From contig NZ_FNBP01000007.1 of the NCBI RefSeq assembly GCF_900102535.1, positions 1-64,000 of the forward strand: a stretch of 64,000 bases of DNA, read 5' to 3'. Position numbers and translations under genes: made by a program. Under the pieces are notes generated by a model, which ran no database searches, was not told where the DNA came from, and worked only from the letters and a program-made list of their open reading frames with translations. Below are positions 62,463 through 64,000 of this stretch, piece after piece (the stretch's first letter is position 1; each line of letters begins with the position of its first letter). Source of the DNA: Sulfitobacter delicatus (GTDB lineage: Bacteria > Pseudomonadota > Alphaproteobacteria > Rhodobacterales > Rhodobacteraceae).

Positions 62463-63155
62463 ATGAAACTCCATTATTTTCTACCACTCGCCCTAACCGC
62501 CGCGCTTGCTGCGCAGGCTGAAACGCCGCCCCCTCTGTTTGACGGCGTGGAAGGGGGCGAAGAGCTCACCCCTGATACCGCACTTGGCCGCACCGTGGCG
62601 TCAGGTGGTGCCCTGCATGGTGGTGTGGGGATGAAATGTATGGCCTGTCACGGGCTTGATGATGCTGGCGCCGGTTTGGGCGATATGCCCGGTCTTGCGG
62701 GGCAGCCCGCAGACTACCTTGTTGAACAGCTAGAGGCTTTCATGTCCGGCGCGCGGTTCTCGCCCATTATGGTGCCAATTGCGACACAACTGACCGACAA
62801 GGAGCGCATGGCCGTGGCGGACTACTATGCCTCAGTCGCGCCGAAGCTATCAAAGTTCGACCACGAGGCGCCGACCGATCTGGTACAGCGGGGCGGCGCG
62901 TTGGCGGCGTCAGGCAGCGACAGGGTTACAGCTTGTAGCCAGTGTCATGGCGGCGGCGATACCAGCGGTGCGGCGATCCCTCGGCTCAAGGGCCAGTCGG
63001 CGCAGTATATCGCGGATCAACTGGTGGCCTGGCGCGAGGGTGATCGGGCAAACGGACCCTTGGGTGTAATGGAGCAGATCGCCAAGTCGCTGACGCCTGA
63101 AGAGATCAAGGCCGTCGCACTGTATTACCAGCAGACACCCCCTGATACCCAGTAA
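62463..63155 (+). CDS. periplasmic diheme cytochrome c
   Basis: About 230 residues: a signal peptide (F-L-P-L-A-L-T-A-A-L-A-A-Q-A) and two cytochrome c domains with C-M-A-C-H and C-S-Q-C-H. Both are of the c4/c553-like class with G-Q-P-A-D-Y-L-V-E-Q-L and G-Q-S-A-Q-Y-I-A-D-Q-L. GAGGG lies 7 nt before the ATG at 62463; an ATG at 62457 overlaps the upstream stop. It probably carries electrons from the monoheme protein or the oxidase to the terminal oxidase. Confidence 0.92.
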   Translation: MKLHYFLPLALTAALAAQAETPPPLFDGVEGGEELTPDTALGRTVASGGALHGGVGMKCMACHGLDDAGAGLGDMPGLAGQPADYLVEQLEAFMSGARFSPIMVPIATQLTDKERMAVADYYASVAPKLSKFDHEAPTDLVQRGGALAASGSDRVTACSQCHGGGDTSGAAIPRLKGQSAQYIADQLVAWREGDRANGPLGVMEQIAKSLTPEEIKAVALYYQQTPPDTQ

Positions 63156-63184
63156 GCTTGCGCAGTTTCCCCGCATAAGATCAA

Positions 63185-63217
63185 ACAGCGCAGCGTGTCA
63201 AAACCACGTTGCGCTGT
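63185..63217. terminator. terminator between convergent genes
   Basis: A 13-bp stem ACAGCGCAGCGTG / CACGTTGCGCTGT with one G-T pair and a 7-nt loop, followed by TCGCTTTTT. It lies 30 bp after the cytochrome gene stop. Confidence 0.75.
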
Positions 63218-63251
63218 TCGCTTTTTCACCCTTTGTCAAAGGACCGCCGGC

Positions 63252-63968
63252 TCAAGCCGCCCCCCGCGGCAGCGCTTCTTGCCGCAGGAACAGCCGCACT
63301 TGCAGCGCCACCAACACCATGAAGAGCCCGCCGCCTGCGACCCACATCAACGCCCCGGCAAGCTGTTGGTCGGCCAGCGCGGATAGGCCGTAGGGCAGGG
63401 CGGTCATTGCGTGCCAGTCATGCCAAGCGGTAGGGGCGAGCGTCAGCGTCACTGCAAAGGCGGTCAACTGCGCGGCGGTGAAGACGGAAGGCACTGCGGC
63501 CTGTGCTCCAGCAGAACGGAAACTGGCAAAGAGGGCGATTGCTGTTCCGGTCAGCGACAGGTGCATCGCCCAATAAGTTACATCGGACTGCAGCGTAGCC
63601 GCATAGGGCGTTGGGCTATGCCATACCCAAAACAGCGCGGCGAAGAGCAGGGCCACAGGCCAGACCGGCAGGCGCAGCCGCGGCAAAGCTGCTGCGATCA
63701 GCGGCGCTGCGACCAGTGTCAGCAGGATATGCTGCCCGACCCGCGCTGAGAACAGCGCCATCGATGCGGCACAGAGGGGTGAGATGAATAGAAACGCAAC
63801 CAGCGCCGCGCCGCTCATCGCCTGACCGCGCCGCTCGGCAGTCACCCACAGTGCTGCGGTAAAGAGCAGCAAACCGGCGAGCAACAGCGGGTCTAGCGTC
63901 CAGCGGGTCAGCAAGTCCCCGGGTAGAGGCGGGGTGCCGCAGAAAGGGGTATAGGCATCGGGTTCCAT
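63252..63968 (-). CDS. CtaG-type (caa3) cytochrome c oxidase assembly protein
   Basis: 238 residues with about seven membrane spans. It has the Caa3_CtaG marks: a start ending W-T-L-D-P-L-L-L-A-G-L-L-L, then G-Q-H-I-L-L-T-L-V-A-A-P-L and H-L-S-L-T-G-T-A. It is a copper-linked assembly factor of heme-copper oxidases. AAAGGAA stands before the ATG. It converges on the amine oxidase-cytochrome operon and may help build the oxidase that receives those electrons. Confidence 0.87.
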   Translation of the reverse strand: MEPDAYTPFCGTPPLPGDLLTRWTLDPLLLAGLLLFTAALWVTAERRGQAMSGAALVAFLFISPLCAASMALFSARVGQHILLTLVAAPLIAAALPRLRLPVWPVALLFAALFWVWHSPTPYAATLQSDVTYWAMHLSLTGTAIALFASFRSAGAQAAVPSVFTAAQLTAFAVTLTLAPTAWHDWHAMTALPYGLSALADQQLAGALMWVAGGGLFMVLVALQVRLFLRQEALPRGAA

Positions 63969-64000
63969 AAGGGTTCCTTTCTATCCGTGACAGCCGGGGA

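Noticed and set aside
1-64000. CRISPR arrays, rRNA genes and a replication origin
   Set aside because: No regularly spaced repeats, rRNA-like sequence or repABC/dnaA-type genes were seen.

Overview
The window reads as a chromosomal segment of a Roseobacter-group alphaproteobacterium (Rhodobacteraceae; Sulfitobacter-like is a guess). The basis is the GC-rich codon use, the peptide/amide scavenging operon, the Tat-exported flavin amine oxidase with its own cytochromes c, and the gamma-glutamyltransferase-family and DUF1045 genes. Everything here comes from reading the sequence; no database search was run.

Layout. (1) 1-7.0 kb is accessory DNA: a small overlapping gene pair with a zinc ribbon, a HEPN-like orphan gene, and a first module of two overlapping tyrosine recombinases preceded by a small DNA-binding protein gene. 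(2) A tRNA-Ser(GCT) gene at 7288-7377 carries a 1.34 kb integrase-only element bounded by a 20-bp direct repeat. (3) A short core stretch holds a gamma-glutamyltransferase-family gene, a DUF1045 gene and tRNA-Asn(GTT). (4) A genomic island of about 36 kb (11948-47905) sits in the tRNA-Asn gene, bounded by an 18-bp direct repeat of the tRNA 3' end. (5) From 48.2 kb to the end is core-like: amidase, IclR regulator, M81 peptidase, a dipeptide-type ABC transporter, two M20 peptidases, then a periplasmic amine oxidase with two cytochromes c and a CtaG-type assembly factor.

The island is a mosaic. Its left end has the front part of an integrase, cut off by an IS1182-type fragment and followed by an intact IS110-type element. 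The middle (15.8-32.7 kb) holds stress, metal and redox genes: ferritin-like protein, MASE1-PAS-HWE kinase, DUF2243 gene, cation diffusion facilitator, a TetR regulon with two matching operators, DUF411, a cysteine-pair-rich CBS protein, K+ channel-like protein, multicopper oxidase, FAD oxidoreductase, DsbA-like protein, RsgA and an ArsC-like reductase. The right part (33-47.7 kb) holds a helicase-like ATPase with four cysteines between its Walker motifs, a second tandem tyrosine-recombinase module, and an operon encoding a large STAND/NACHT-type NTPase with a C-terminal PD-(D/E)XK-like motif plus an AAA_14/DUF4143-type protein. That operon is the best candidate for an undescribed defence system. 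A MocR-type remnant and a two-gene operon of unknown proteins lie next to the right attachment repeat.

The two tandem-recombinase modules share a layout (small DNA-binding gene, then two recombinase genes). In both, the ribosome binding site of the first gene lies inside a perfect inverted repeat, which suggests shared control. In the right-hand core region, the amidase, peptidases and transporter look like one pathway for importing and hydrolysing peptides or amides, controlled by the divergent IclR protein.
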